A stretch of DNA of 64,000 nt from JANOZM01 sp031429355 (GCA_031429355.1 JANOZM010000021.1:124001-188000), one strand, 5' to 3'. Positions 7,613-17,105 are shown, counted from the first letter of the stretch. The notes: generated from the letters alone by a model not told the origin. Made by a program: numbers and translations.

Positions 7613-10192
7613 TCAAATTCCTATCTTCGATTTAAGTCGTCGCAGAAAGCCAATTTCAGAAAAAGTCGGAATCCAGTGCGGGAGCCATGCACTGCGTAAA
7701 GCCATGCCTGCCAGTGAAGATGGGCGTTTTAAGCCCGACTTTACATAACTTTTTTGATCGACAAAGCGAGCTTTGATAGGCCACTCAGGTTTAATTTGAT
7801 CAAACCCTTCGTTCGATGGGCGTTGATATGGCGCGTCTACATACAACTGAATTGGCAATTGTTGTAACGCTAGCGCAAACGGTCGAGAGAAGACCCTAGT
7901 TTCCGAAGCAAGCAGAAGCAGCCAAGCCTCATCTCTAATTATCGTGCCGCGCTCTTTCATTTTTCGCGCAACTTCAGCTTCGGGATGGTAGCGGCCGATT
8001 CCAACTAGCATATTAGCTTTGCGAAGGTCTTGTGCGTGCCAAGTCTCTGTTGGGAATTCCAACTCCTTAACTCGATCAAAGTACAGACCTTCATTTTTTA
8101 GCATCCATTCGCCATAAGTACACAGTGAAGCCTCTACATAACTTTTTAAACTAAGTTCAACTGAAACAGTTGCTTCAAGATACTTAAAGAGCGACTGTAA
8201 AAAAACGGTATAAGACCAGCGAAGTTCAGCGTTTAGTAGGTCTAGGCTTTCAACATCGTCATCGGGGTGAATAACACGCTGAATAATTTCGTGCGCTTTG
8301 TCGAGGTATTTATCGGCATTAGTTAATAGCCAGGCATCCAAAAGACAATTAATGGCGTTACCTGCGCCTCGGCCGGGGCCGTGGTAGTTGGCTAGTGCTG
8401 TAGAACTTGCTTTACCGGTTGGTAACCCGCTAAGTGGAGCTAAAATTGAACGAGACCCGTCGTCCATGGCGATAATCCAATCAGCCAGGTTGATAACAGC
8501 TCGTTGCGCTCGTTGGTCACCGGTCATTTGAAAGTACAGTCTCAAACCCGATGAATAGGCTTGCTCATTGCTGCCAGGGCCTCCACCATTGACTCGGTGC
8601 CGTTCGGTTTTCGACATAGCCAGCGAGTAACTACGATGCGATGCAGTACCTGCATCTTGGTAATGGGCGGTATGCCAAAATAGCCCTTGATTAAAACCAG
8701 CCTTGTCTAAGTAAGTATCGTAAAGATCAATATTAATCACGTGAACGGCCAGGGGTTCTGCCAAATCCCACCATCGTTTGTCACCGCTACGTAAAAAAGC
8801 TAACAAAAGGCTGTGAAGCAGATCGTACTGATTGTTGTAATGCGAAATAACTGGCTTCTCACCGTTGGCAAATGGCTCTTCATGATCGGCCCAAACATCC
8901 CCAAAATTGCGCCAACCATATTCATCAATCTGTTCACGTTTTTTGAAAAAATCTGAAGCTCCATCGACCATTTCGGTCAAATATTTATCTAGCGTGGGGG
9001 TAATTTCTTCGTATCTTTCAACGCCCCAATCAACGCCACGATTCGCTCTATTTAGAATTGGCAGCGCTACGAGGGGAAAATGTGATGTTGCGGGTAAATT
9101 CTCCCCCGCAAAAGAAATCCACATTTCTTTACTGCATTTCTCTCCAGCTTGAATTTCGTGATCAAACTGCCACTGAGGTAAGAAATGCCAATTCGTCTTA
9201 GAACCTTCACTACTTAATCCACTGGGGAACCGTTGCCAAAACTCCGGGAAAGAAAACGATACGCTCTCATCACCAGACTGCTTGATCAATGTCGGAGAAA
9301 ACTTCTTACCAAGATCCACGTTGGTTTTTGACTTAAGTTCAAAACCATGTGAATCACAAGCGATTACTCCGGCGCTGTTTAAGTGTGCTCGCGAAATATT
9401 TCTTACAGAACCACTTCCCAATTGAAGTAATGAGAAACCGTCGAATACTTTATGGCTGTTTTGGTCCGCAGAATTCCAAAGTGTACTAGGTTGATTTGCG
9501 TTAACTAACGATTCGCACTCAAAATTAATTGCCCGTATATTCTCACTATTTGTATCGCCAAGATCCCAAAAGCCGTTCGGATGCGTAGCTCGGTTTTTAT
9601 TATGGACGGTGACTCGAATACGTACGCTAGCGTTAGAAGGAATCAATAAAAATTCGAGTCTAAATTCAAGTTTAGACTCAAATTTTGCCAACGACACTAC
9701 TGTTTCTGTACCGTGCAAACTATGAGTTAAAGATTGACCGATATCGCGCCAGCGAATGTATGACTTTACATTTTTTAAATTAATGACGCTAAGTTTTAAC
9801 TGAATTTTTTGTGTTCCAAAACTCAAACTTAGCACTTCTGAATCCAGTGGATTTCTCGACAACTTCAATTTTTTTTCTGAATCCGCCGCTGGAACTATTC
9901 GCTTTTTGGGCACCTCATTTTTTGCAAAATGAACTGAATATTCATTTTCGGAATTTCCTGTTGAGTTGCACAAAAACGAAACTTTGACCCATTGCGTTTG
10001 GTCAGACTTGGAACGATTAAGGAACACAAATTCAGCGGGAATTGCCTTTGCAGTGCTATCCCTGAGCTCTAGCTCGGAAGCATCGAATTCTCTTTGGTCG
10101 GAAACTCGATTCAGGGGAAAACCACATTGCACAAAACTTCCGCGACGTGCTACGCCAAATGATTCTTTGATTACAAATTTCGCCAGCGTCAT
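7613..10192 (-). CDS. RIFT-barrel / alpha-alpha toroid protein, PcRGLX/YetA-like (putative polysaccharide lyase)
   Basis: A large 859-residue protein. The first third is beta-rich and starts with a GVARRGSFVQCGFPL segment typical of the RIFT-barrel domain of exo-rhamnogalacturonan lyase-like (PcRGLX/YetA) proteins. The middle is a beta-sandwich. From about residue 430 a helical toroid follows, with repeated aromatic and glycine turns (WWDLAEPLAVHVINIDLYDT, FWHTAHYQDAGTASHRSY, NYHGPGRGAGNA). His and Tyr residues in the toroid are plausible active-site positions. No signal peptide is seen, so it may act in the cytoplasm or leave by another route. In this context it may trim or remodel the exopolysaccharide. 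Family placement is from pattern memory; the substrate is unknown. Confidence 0.65.
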   Translation of the reverse strand: MTLAKFVIKESFGVARRGSFVQCGFPLNRVSDQREFDASELELRDSTAKAIPAEFVFLNRSKSDQTQWVKVSFLCNSTGNSENEYSVHFAKNEVPKKRIVPAADSEKKLKLSRNPLDSEVLSLSFGTQKIQLKLSVINLKNVKSYIRWRDIGQSLTHSLHGTETVVSLAKFESKLEFRLEFLLIPSNASVRIRVTVHNKNRATHPNGFWDLGDTNSENIRAINFECESLVNANQPSTLWNSADQNSHKVFDGFSLLQLGSGSVRNISRAHLNSAGVIACDSHGFELKSKTNVDLGKKFSPTLIKQSGDESVSFSFPEFWQRFPSGLSSEGSKTNWHFLPQWQFDHEIQAGEKCSKEMWISFAGENLPATSHFPLVALPILNRANRGVDWGVERYEEITPTLDKYLTEMVDGASDFFKKREQIDEYGWRNFGDVWADHEEPFANGEKPVISHYNNQYDLLHSLLLAFLRSGDKRWWDLAEPLAVHVINIDLYDTYLDKAGFNQGLFWHTAHYQDAGTASHRSYSLAMSKTERHRVNGGGPGSNEQAYSSGLRLYFQMTGDQRAQRAVINLADWIIAMDDGSRSILAPLSGLPTGKASSTALANYHGPGRGAGNAINCLLDAWLLTNADKYLDKAHEIIQRVIHPDDDVESLDLLNAELRWSYTVFLQSLFKYLEATVSVELSLKSYVEASLCTYGEWMLKNEGLYFDRVKELEFPTETWHAQDLRKANMLVGIGRYHPEAEVARKMKERGTIIRDEAWLLLLASETRVFSRPFALALQQLPIQLYVDAPYQRPSNEGFDQIKPEWPIKARFVDQKSYVKSGLKRPSSLAGMALRSAWLPHWIPTFSEIGFLRRLKSKIGI

Positions 10193-10301
10193 GATTTGAA
10201 GTGTTTAATTATTGTTAGGGAGAGAACTGCGGTTAGACCGAGGAACGTCAATGAAAAGTATTGCTTGAGTCTGTAGGTCAAGAACTTCCCCTCCTCGACC
10301 A

Positions 10302-11399
10302 TTAACTACCAACCGCTAATTGTCGTGGAGGTTTAATCAATCTGGAAAAATACTTTTGCGCGGGAGTTTCTACATATCGGTACAAAAGGTACGAACAAAC
10401 TAGAACCGTGAAGCAATAGGTCGGAACAAGGATTGCCGTATCCAATCGAACATACAAATCAGAATGTATGAACCAACTTTTTATGATCCAATGACACAAA
10501 TATGTTGCATAAGAAATATTTCCTAGAAGTATCATCCATTGGGGAACTTTTATTTTAAATACTGTATCCACAATGCTTAAAGTCAAGATCGAAATAAAAA
10601 CGATGCTCGGAACGGTCACGAAGTCTTTAACCTTTAAAAATACGGTCGACAAAATTACGACGACCAAAGCCAAGGTGAGCGGAACGATGAATTTTCCTGG
10701 CTGCTTAAAAGAGCACATCCAGATGGAAAATCTTGAGCAAGCACAGCCAAGTGTAAATTCAAATAAACATCGAATTGTTCCACTTTTTGTTACCTGTTCA
10801 CCGATACTGTTTAACGAAATCTGCGTGAAATACAAAACAATTCCTGACAAGCAAAACGCGGCAACCACACCGGCAATAATTGGTTGTTTTGAGGTTTCTT
10901 TACAAAGAACAAACCCGATAAGTGGATAGAAAAGGTAAGCAAACATTTCCGCGCTTATGGACCAAGCAGGAACGTTCCAAGCTAGTGTTTGGGCAAACCC
11001 CCAGTTTTGAATTAAAAAGACACTTTGCAAAAAGTAAATAACCGAGTACTGATCCGATAACATTTTTGCCTTCGAAAACAACAATAAAGCAATCGGGTTT
11101 ACTAGCATTAGTGTCAGTAAAAAAATATGGAGTGGGTATAGGCGCGCCAATCTCAACAAGGCAAACTTATTGACAACCCGAAAATTTAATTCGCGGAAGG
11201 AGCTGCTGTAGCGACGATCTAATACAAATCCAGAAAGAACAAAGAAAAAATCGACACCTAGATAGCCATAACCAATAAAAATGTCAGTCGGTGTTTTACC
11301 TGTTGAAGGATCAAATACCCACTCTTTAAAGTGAAACGAAACTACCCACCAAGCGAAAAGCGCTCGCGCAACTGTTAAAAGTTCTAAACGTGATGACAT
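10302..11399 (-). CDS. Membrane acyltransferase, OafA/AT3 family
   Basis: A 365-residue protein with about ten hydrophobic segments. The conserved catalytic region FHFKEW (His near residue 22) and the FFFVLSGFVLDRRY segment mark the acyltransferase-3 family. Such proteins O-acetylate exopolysaccharides, O-antigens or other glycans using cytoplasmic acyl-CoA. It lies 109 bp upstream of, and on the same strand as, the RIFT/toroid protein. The ATG at 11399 is the only good start. Confidence 0.87.
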   Translation of the reverse strand: MSSRLELLTVARALFAWWVVSFHFKEWVFDPSTGKTPTDIFIGYGYLGVDFFFVLSGFVLDRRYSSSFRELNFRVVNKFALLRLARLYPLHIFLLTLMLVNPIALLLFSKAKMLSDQYSVIYFLQSVFLIQNWGFAQTLAWNVPAWSISAEMFAYLFYPLIGFVLCKETSKQPIIAGVVAAFCLSGIVLYFTQISLNSIGEQVTKSGTIRCLFEFTLGCACSRFSIWMCSFKQPGKFIVPLTLALVVVILSTVFLKVKDFVTVPSIVFISILTLSIVDTVFKIKVPQWMILLGNISYATYLCHWIIKSWFIHSDLYVRLDTAILVPTYCFTVLVCSYLLYRYVETPAQKYFSRLIKPPRQLAVGS

Positions 11400-11547
11400 A
11401 ATTTATTGTGTTGGCAGTAGCCTATTAAGTCTGACGACCCGAATTGGATTCGCAGAGTTGTAGGACGATAGCAATTTTGGAGCTAAATCCAAAAATGACG
11501 TCCCCTAACCGGCCTTAACGTCGGAGTTTATCCGACTATCGGAGAAC

Positions 11548-11587
11548 TCTCCGCATAAATCATCACGATATACAACTCTGGCGGAGA
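11548..11587 (-). terminator. Inverted repeat downstream of secreted lipoprotein gene
   Basis: TCTCCGC (11548-11554) and GCGGAGA (11581-11587) are perfect complements across a 26-base loop, 22 bases past the lipoprotein stop at 11610 on the minus strand. Several other CGGAG/CTCCG half sites crowd 11521-11550, so alternative hairpins are possible. There is no U-run; terminator function is a guess. Confidence 0.35.
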
Positions 11588-11609
11588 TTAAATTTGCGAA
11601 AGCCCTCCT

Positions 11610-13280
11610 CTAGTTGATTTGAAAAACTTCTATTAACGATTGTCCGTCGGCAAACGAACGACATTTGCGGATGTACAGGCGGTTTGCACTTCGATCAAGC
11701 GCAGACCCACAAATCTGATAGGTTTGGGAGGCAGGCCAAAATGGATCGTCCAATACCACCGAAGAATAGGCCTTCACTTCATGGACACCCTGTTCGCCCT
11801 TGAACGACTTGATTAACTCGGTTTGATCAATCAAAAGCAATACATGTTGGTAAGGATATGCATGTGGTGCGCCATTTGAATTTGTCGGGTCATTTACAGC
11901 CCAACTTGGGGCCGCGTTGCCTGAACCGTAGTACGGTACTCCCATCCCGCGAAATCCTGAAAATAAAACCGTCCCGAATTTTTCAAGCCAAGCCCCCCCG
12001 CCACGTGTATGACTAACTGGTGTCCACCACGGGTTTTGATTAAGCGGGTCGAAAGACATCATCCCAAACTTCGCTCCCATAGCTTCAGCAAAAGTTTTAT
12101 TTGGATAGGGATAATCAGAAAGTACAACGCCGGGAATAGCTGTTCTTGGAACTGCCAAATCAATTAACTTAGGCGAAAATAAAATGGTGCCAGGCCCGTT
12201 GCTTATCGTACTGTTGATTGAAACGCCATTGAGTCCTGTAGCGACTTCGGGCCAACCATATTGTCGTTGCAGATTTTGCGGAACATGGAACATTGGACCA
12301 GGTGCATGCCGAACTCCAACTTGAGGAGCCACACGTACGGGCCCGCGAACCCCCCCTGAGACACTCAAGTCGGCGGGACGGCTAAAGTGCCCCGCTACTG
12401 AAACTTGATTATTGTCGTACGCCATTACCGCATTAATCATCAACTTGTCTTCAACTTTCAAGATACCTCTGATCTCAACCTCTAACTTTGCAGATTTCGG
12501 TGTGGATGGAGCAAAGACATCGCCAATCTTGTTTTCCAGCGCGTTAGTCATTGGTTGCTTAAAAGTGGCAACCGGTAGTGATCCAAAGTCGTTACTTAAC
12601 GAGAGATTTTCCGGAACCCAAATTTCTCCAATATGTACGTTCGGGTTTGCGTCGTATGCAATTGAGCCTCCGGGTGTTCCCACGACGTATAGTGACGATT
12701 GGGAACCTTCGTTACCAATTGCCAATCCACCGCGACTATATGTTGTAGAGAGGAGCCCGTTACCCCCGATTGGTACTCGGAATCTACCCATTAGCTTTAG
12801 ATTTTCGGGTTTAAGCAATAGGCTGGAATCGCTATTCGGCGACGTCTTTGGCGCTGTCGGTTGATTATCACTGGGCACATTTCTCTTACTTGAATCGACT
12901 GGAGCTTGAGCAACTGTTATGGGTGGAATTTCATCAAATTTCGGTCTATCTATAGTTGTCGCCCCGGCAATCTCCGCAGCTGGGCGGTCCTTTACTGTGG
13001 AGGCAGCAGGTATCGCGTTCACGATGCCTAATTCTGGGTTGACGGAGCCGCCTACGATGCCCGCTAGAGTCGGCGAAGAAGTCGATGCGCCGGAAAGTAC
13101 CGATGGTGATTCTACAATTGGCGGGCTATCAGGTGCAATAACAGCTGGCAACCTTGAACTATCAGCCTCGGACTCATAGGTCAAAAGATTCGTATTGGCC
13201 CGAGTTTTTGATGAAAGACCCGCGTTAGAGTCGTATTCACCACAACTGGCAATTAGCAAGCATAAGAGGGTCGAAAACAT
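11610..13280 (-). CDS. Secreted lipoprotein of unknown function
   Basis: A 556-residue protein. From the ATG at 13280 it begins with a short hydrophobic stretch and a lipobox (LLIASC), so it should be a lipidated envelope protein. GGAAG lies about seven bases before this ATG; an ATG at 13322 would add 14 residues. After the lipobox comes a low-complexity linker of about 140 residues rich in Ser, Pro, Thr and Ala. From about residue 155 (LKLMGRFRVP) begins a folded beta-rich region with many Gly, Asn and Trp turns, ending with two Cys-containing segments (YQICGS, YIRKCRS). I do not recognise the family. It is divergent from the beta-helix gene at 13522 within the exopolysaccharide cluster, so a role in binding or exporting polysaccharide is possible but unproven. 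Confidence 0.75.
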   Translation of the reverse strand: MFSTLLCLLIASCGEYDSNAGLSSKTRANTNLLTYESEADSSRLPAVIAPDSPPIVESPSVLSGASTSSPTLAGIVGGSVNPELGIVNAIPAASTVKDRPAAEIAGATTIDRPKFDEIPPITVAQAPVDSSKRNVPSDNQPTAPKTSPNSDSSLLLKPENLKLMGRFRVPIGGNGLLSTTYSRGGLAIGNEGSQSSLYVVGTPGGSIAYDANPNVHIGEIWVPENLSLSNDFGSLPVATFKQPMTNALENKIGDVFAPSTPKSAKLEVEIRGILKVEDKLMINAVMAYDNNQVSVAGHFSRPADLSVSGGVRGPVRVAPQVGVRHAPGPMFHVPQNLQRQYGWPEVATGLNGVSINSTISNGPGTILFSPKLIDLAVPRTAIPGVVLSDYPYPNKTFAEAMGAKFGMMSFDPLNQNPWWTPVSHTRGGGAWLEKFGTVLFSGFRGMGVPYYGSGNAAPSWAVNDPTNSNGAPHAYPYQHVLLLIDQTELIKSFKGEQGVHEVKAYSSVVLDDPFWPASQTYQICGSALDRSANRLYIRKCRSFADGQSLIEVFQIN

Positions 13281-13521
13281 GGTTTTCTTCCGAGTAATTA
13301 ATAGACTTTGAGTATCGTACATTGGGGCCTTGAAAAGACCCCTGGCTGAGTAATAATATGAACAATGTCACATCAAACGTGTGACTTAAAGCAAGTTTGG
13401 AACACAGGTGGGTGTTGCAAAAACACCGAATCGGCAGGCGGTCGAACTCGCCTGATAGCCGTTACCGATCGCGGCCGAGAACAATCTTTTTTCGTTTATT
13501 TAGAATATTGGGATACCAAAA

Positions 13522-14751
13522 ATGCTTATTAATACCGCACGTCGGCTGCTTTTGGCCCAATTATCAACAGCAACTTATTCGGAACTACAAGCGACACCTT
13601 TGAGAATAGCGAGCAATCAAAAAATGGTTGTTCGGCGGCAAACTAAAACGGTAGCGACTGAAAGTGAACTATATGCCGCTATCAATATCGCTAACAAATT
13701 CGGTGGACACACCACGATAGAACTTCGGCCTGGAAGTTATCAGCTCGATTCAACAATTAGTTTGGACGCACCGGGGATTTTTCTATCTGGGGCAGGTAAG
13801 AATGCAAACGAAGTAACAATCAGCGGCGACTCGATGGGCGCTGACGCCAAAGTAAAAAACTTGATTCGGATTACATCTTCGAATTGCAGAGTTTCCAACC
13901 TAAAGCTATCGAAAGCAGGTTGGCACTTAGTGCAAGTAGTTGGTGACCGAAATGTTAAACACTCCGAGTTTCTGGACTGCATTTTCGAAGACTCATGGGA
14001 GCAAATGTTGAAAGTCACCAAAGGTTCGAATGGCGAACACGCAAGCCACGGACTGATTAGAGGTTGTGTTTTTCGATACACCAAAGGCATCGGCCCTCAA
14101 TGGTATGTAGGCGGAGTTGATGCTCACGGAGCTAGCAAATGGATCGTCACAGAAAACATTTTTCAGGGAATTTCCAGCCCGAGCCACAAAATTGCCCAAC
14201 ACGCTATTCATTTTTGGTCAAACTCGTCCGATAACTTAATTGAACGTAATCTAATTCTGAACTGCGATCGCGGCATCGGATTCGGCTTAAAAGGAAACCC
14301 AAACACTGGGGGCATGATCCAAAACAACCTAATTAGTCACAACGTCACAAAACATCCCTTCTCGGACGCCTCAATTGTTGTTGAGGATTGTATCGGAGCG
14401 GAAATCAATCACAACACATGTATTACTGACCACAATTATCCGAATTCAATCGAATGTCGGCGAAGCACATCAACCAATGTCGTTATTCGAAATAACATCA
14501 CCAATCGGTCAATTAAGGGAGTTCAAAATACACATTTTCAAGCAACCGGAAACTTTGAGCTGAAAGTGCTTCCCTCGTTTACCTCCGGTTTCGAACATCT
14601 TAACGAACTCGAGAAAAACAATTTTGAAAAGACTTTACGGTTGAAAGAAAACGAAAGAATTTTTAATCGTAGCGTCGATTATTTCGGTCGAAAACTGGAA
14701 GGACTGTCTCTATCCTATGTAGGTGCGGTTGACTTAAATAAACGGACGTAG
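13522..14751 (+). CDS. Right-handed parallel beta-helix protein (pectate-lyase fold)
   Basis: A 409-residue protein. Residues about 65-330 show stacked coils with repeated asparagine and valine/isoleucine turns (SNCRVSNLKLSKAG, NLIERNLILNCDRG, GMIQNNLISHN, AEINHNTCITD, NVVIRNNIT), typical of the pectate lyase / NosD-like beta-helix. It starts with the common IELRPGSYQL segment seen in such folds. Catalytic residues cannot be assigned. The N-terminus is amphipathic rather than a clear signal peptide, and an internal ATG at residue 35 is an alternative start. Its place between a secreted lipoprotein and a methyltransferase suggests glycan lyase, epimerase or binding function in the exopolysaccharide system. 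Confidence 0.78.
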   Translation: MLINTARRLLLAQLSTATYSELQATPLRIASNQKMVVRRQTKTVATESELYAAINIANKFGGHTTIELRPGSYQLDSTISLDAPGIFLSGAGKNANEVTISGDSMGADAKVKNLIRITSSNCRVSNLKLSKAGWHLVQVVGDRNVKHSEFLDCIFEDSWEQMLKVTKGSNGEHASHGLIRGCVFRYTKGIGPQWYVGGVDAHGASKWIVTENIFQGISSPSHKIAQHAIHFWSNSSDNLIERNLILNCDRGIGFGLKGNPNTGGMIQNNLISHNVTKHPFSDASIVVEDCIGAEINHNTCITDHNYPNSIECRRSTSTNVVIRNNITNRSIKGVQNTHFQATGNFELKVLPSFTSGFEHLNELEKNNFEKTLRLKENERIFNRSVDYFGRKLEGLSLSYVGAVDLNKRT

Positions 14752-15038
14752 AAGCCCCTTGCTATGATGCGATACTTCTGTTCTTAGACTATAGATTTAA
14801 ATCCCAGTCGCCCGAATTAATCACTGTCCGCTAACATGCTCCGAGTCGCTTTGTTTAGAGCATCCCCGGTCAAACCGGAAAAACAGGCATTCATCACATT
14901 AAATTCATTAATCCAATGTAAGCTCTGCTTGTGACCATTTTGTAAACATACGTGCTAATTTTCAGAGAACATCGTAATCGCAGGGAGTGAGTTGAAGGTC
15001 CCCTGCTGCATTTAAACATTTATTTGCGAGCCATTGAG

Positions 15039-15833
15039 ATGACTAAAAATTTCAAGTTAGGTAGTCCTGATACTAATTCTGATGAACGAATTGCCCGCGA
15101 ACGCGAGTTTCATAACGCTATATTTTCGCAAAAGGGTCGGGCAAGTTTATCTGGCCTATATGCGATTGCAAAGGCTAGCGAAGCTCGGTATGAGCAGACC
15201 ATTGAGAGTTTAAGCAACGATGCGCGGGTTTTAGAATATGGGTGCGGGCCACACAGTAATTCGATCGCAGCGGCTCGGCTGGGAGCTACTGTTGTCGGCA
15301 TCGACATTTCAGATGCTGCGATAGAAATTTCGACGAAAGTCTGTTCTGAAAAACTCGTTGACGAGCCAGAAATTAGAGACCGGATTCATTTTCAAAGAAT
15401 GAACGCTGAAGCGTTAGAATTTGATGCTAACCATTTCGATTTAGTTTGTGGTCGAGCAATTTTGCATCACCTAGATTTAGTTCGTTCTTTTACCGAAATA
15501 AGAAGGGTATTAAAACCAAGCGGCGTAGGTGTTTTTATTGAGCCAATGGGGCACAACCCTTTCATTAATTGGTACAGAGACCGTACACCCGAGCTACGGA
15601 CACCGGATGAACATCCCTTTCTGACGTCTGACATCGAGCTGATGAAAAAATATTTCTCGGAAGTTAAGATTGAGTACTTCCACCTTAGTTCGCTTAGTCT
15701 CGTTCCGCTAAAAAAGCTCATTGATTTAGGTAAAGTCGTTGCGCCATTCGATCTATTGGACAAAGTAATTTTCGCGACGATGCCTTGGCTGCGTAAGCAC
15801 GCTTGGTCAATCGTGATAACCATGAAAAAATAA
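15039..15833 (+). CDS. Class I SAM-dependent methyltransferase
   Basis: A 264-residue methyltransferase with motif I VLEYGCGPHS (about residue 67), GIDIS closing strand 2, and DLVCGRAILHHLD in the motif II/III area, typical of Methyltransf_11. The C-terminal part has hydrophobic helices (LSLVPLKKLIDLG) that may contact a lipid or membrane substrate. The ATG at 15039 is preferred over a TTG at 15024. The 287-bp gap before it (14752-15038) holds a small CCGGT/ACCGG hairpin near 14870 but no gene or promoter I can support. Substrate unknown; context suggests polysaccharide methylation. Confidence 0.83.
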   Translation: MTKNFKLGSPDTNSDERIAREREFHNAIFSQKGRASLSGLYAIAKASEARYEQTIESLSNDARVLEYGCGPHSNSIAAARLGATVVGIDISDAAIEISTKVCSEKLVDEPEIRDRIHFQRMNAEALEFDANHFDLVCGRAILHHLDLVRSFTEIRRVLKPSGVGVFIEPMGHNPFINWYRDRTPELRTPDEHPFLTSDIELMKKYFSEVKIEYFHLSSLSLVPLKKLIDLGKVVAPFDLLDKVIFATMPWLRKHAWSIVITMKK

Positions 15834-15853
15834 CCGTTAAACGTAACTGTTCA

Positions 15854-16291
15854 CTAGGCGGCGATGTTTCCCTTCGCTACCGTTTGATGCAATGCTGATA
15901 GCATCGGGGTGTTTGCAAACAATGGTTTCCAACGACGCAGGTTTAGGTCTTCTTTGCTGCTGTACGGATGTTCGCTGATGTGCTGAACTACATCGACCAA
16001 TTGTTCAGCGATTGATTTGGCTTCGGACTGACTTAGCGCACGCTTTTGATCGCCTTGTAAATTTTGCTCGGTAATGGTTCGCTCCACTGCGTACAACGCC
16101 CCAATCATTTTTAAGGCCTTTTCACAACGCTCAGGCTCGATACTTTGCGCCCGAATGAACTCGCGTCGGCAGTGTACCCGGCACTCTGTGCTTGAGTTAA
16201 CCCTAAAGTTAAGCATGAACAATGAAAGTGGGGCATAAAACAGGTTTGCAGCAGCAAGTACGACGCTGCAATTACTCACGCCACACTTCAA
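15854..16291 (-). pseudogene. IS66-family transposase remnant
   Basis: The open frame contains a stretch that strongly resembles the central/C-terminal part of IS66 TnpC transposases: a CRVHCRREFIRAQ segment (usual form C-x-A-H-x-R-R-x-F), then KALKMIGALYAVERTI and GDQKRALSQSEAKSI (usual form EAL-IGELYAVER... R-Q-AKP). The N-terminal two thirds of the transposase, the rest of the C-terminus, the TnpA/TnpB partners and the terminal repeats are not visible. It is therefore a decayed fragment, not a mobile element. It sits between a methyltransferase and a PEP-CTERM-like gene and suggests that this part of the cluster was rearranged by transposition. Confidence 0.68.
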
Positions 16292-16304
16292 TCAAGCTGT
16301 TTAT

Positions 16305-17033
16305 TTAGCTATTGCGTTGATTCTTACGCCCTTGGAATAAAGCAAAAAGTCCAATACCAAATAACCCAATGGATGACGGCAAAGGTACATTAGCTGCTTC
16401 AGATACAAGAGACCAGTAACCTGCTGGTGAATAGCCTCTACTTGTTCCACCGACACCGAAAAACTCAGTCACCATGGTAAATCCGCCATTTGCTCCCGTT
16501 AAAAAAGAAACAGTATAGGGTGGCGGTTTGGAAATACTGCCGCAACCGTTTAATGGAGATACCCGAACGCTACCCGAAAAAGCATTCGGTGCAATCGTTG
16601 GGTCACGAAATAAATTGACGCTAACACTTGGTCTTCGAAATGATGCAGGAAAAAATTCTGTGCCGTCAGGAAGAAGCAAAGCTGGGCAAAGTTGGCTGTC
16701 GGAAAGATTGACGGTTCCCGCCCATCCACTCCGAAGTCCCGTCGCCCCCAACGTGTCCCAGATTAAATCTCCAAAGACTGCGTTTGACGGCGGTGTAAAC
16801 GAGAAATTTCCGTTTGTTTGTGTCAGTGTTCCCGCCGATACTAGTGCCGAATCAAGAATTGTCAAACGCGCTGTAACCGCTGAAATTTTATTTACTGAAA
16901 TCGGGTCTCCGTCATCAGACATCGGTACTGTTGTTACCCATTCTAAAGTAACTGGTGCAGCAGTTACAGGCGCTGAATGAACAAATGCACACGCAGATAT
17001 TGCAATACCAAAGACTAATTGAGTTGTTTTCAT
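16305..17033 (-). CDS. PEP-CTERM-like secreted protein (VPLPSS variant signal)
   Basis: A 242-residue exported protein. An ATG at 17033 with AAGGA about nine bases upstream starts a Sec signal peptide (MKTTQLVFGIAISACAF) cut near VTA-AP. The C-terminus has VPLPSS, a hydrophobic helix (IGLFGIGLFALF) and the basic tail QGRKNQ, the tripartite exosortase signal with LP in place of the usual EP. The body matches the protein at 5927-6646 through most of its length (LEWVTT, ARLTILDS, LWDTLGATG-like segment, LTGANGGF, GYWSLVSEA). It is probably cotranscribed with the upstream gene at 17106-18011 (72-bp gap) from the sigma-54-type site at 18234. Function beyond surface targeting is unknown. Confidence 0.85.
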   Translation of the reverse strand: MKTTQLVFGIAISACAFVHSAPVTAAPVTLEWVTTVPMSDDGDPISVNKISAVTARLTILDSALVSAGTLTQTNGNFSFTPPSNAVFGDLIWDTLGATGLRSGWAGTVNLSDSQLCPALLLPDGTEFFPASFRRPSVSVNLFRDPTIAPNAFSGSVRVSPLNGCGSISKPPPYTVSFLTGANGGFTMVTEFFGVGGTSRGYSPAGYWSLVSEAANVPLPSSIGLFGIGLFALFQGRKNQRNS

Positions 17034-17105
17034 GTAATGTGAATTTCCTTCGGTTAAAGTGATGAGCCAACCCGATAGCCATGTTCTTAGCATGCAAGTC
17101 GCGGG

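Noticed and set aside
13323..13345. Minus-strand GGGGTCTTTTCAAGGC as a sigma-54 site for the lipoprotein gene
   Set aside because: Spacing is right but the -12 part reads AAGGC rather than TTGC; too weak to call.
13385..13440. TTGGAACACAGGTGGGTGTTGCA as a sigma-54 promoter for the beta-helix gene
   Set aside because: The GG and GC pairs are 8 or 16 bases apart, not the required ten.
14860..14890. CCGGT-CAA-ACCGG hairpin as a terminator
   Set aside because: The stem is only five pairs and no U-run follows on either strand.
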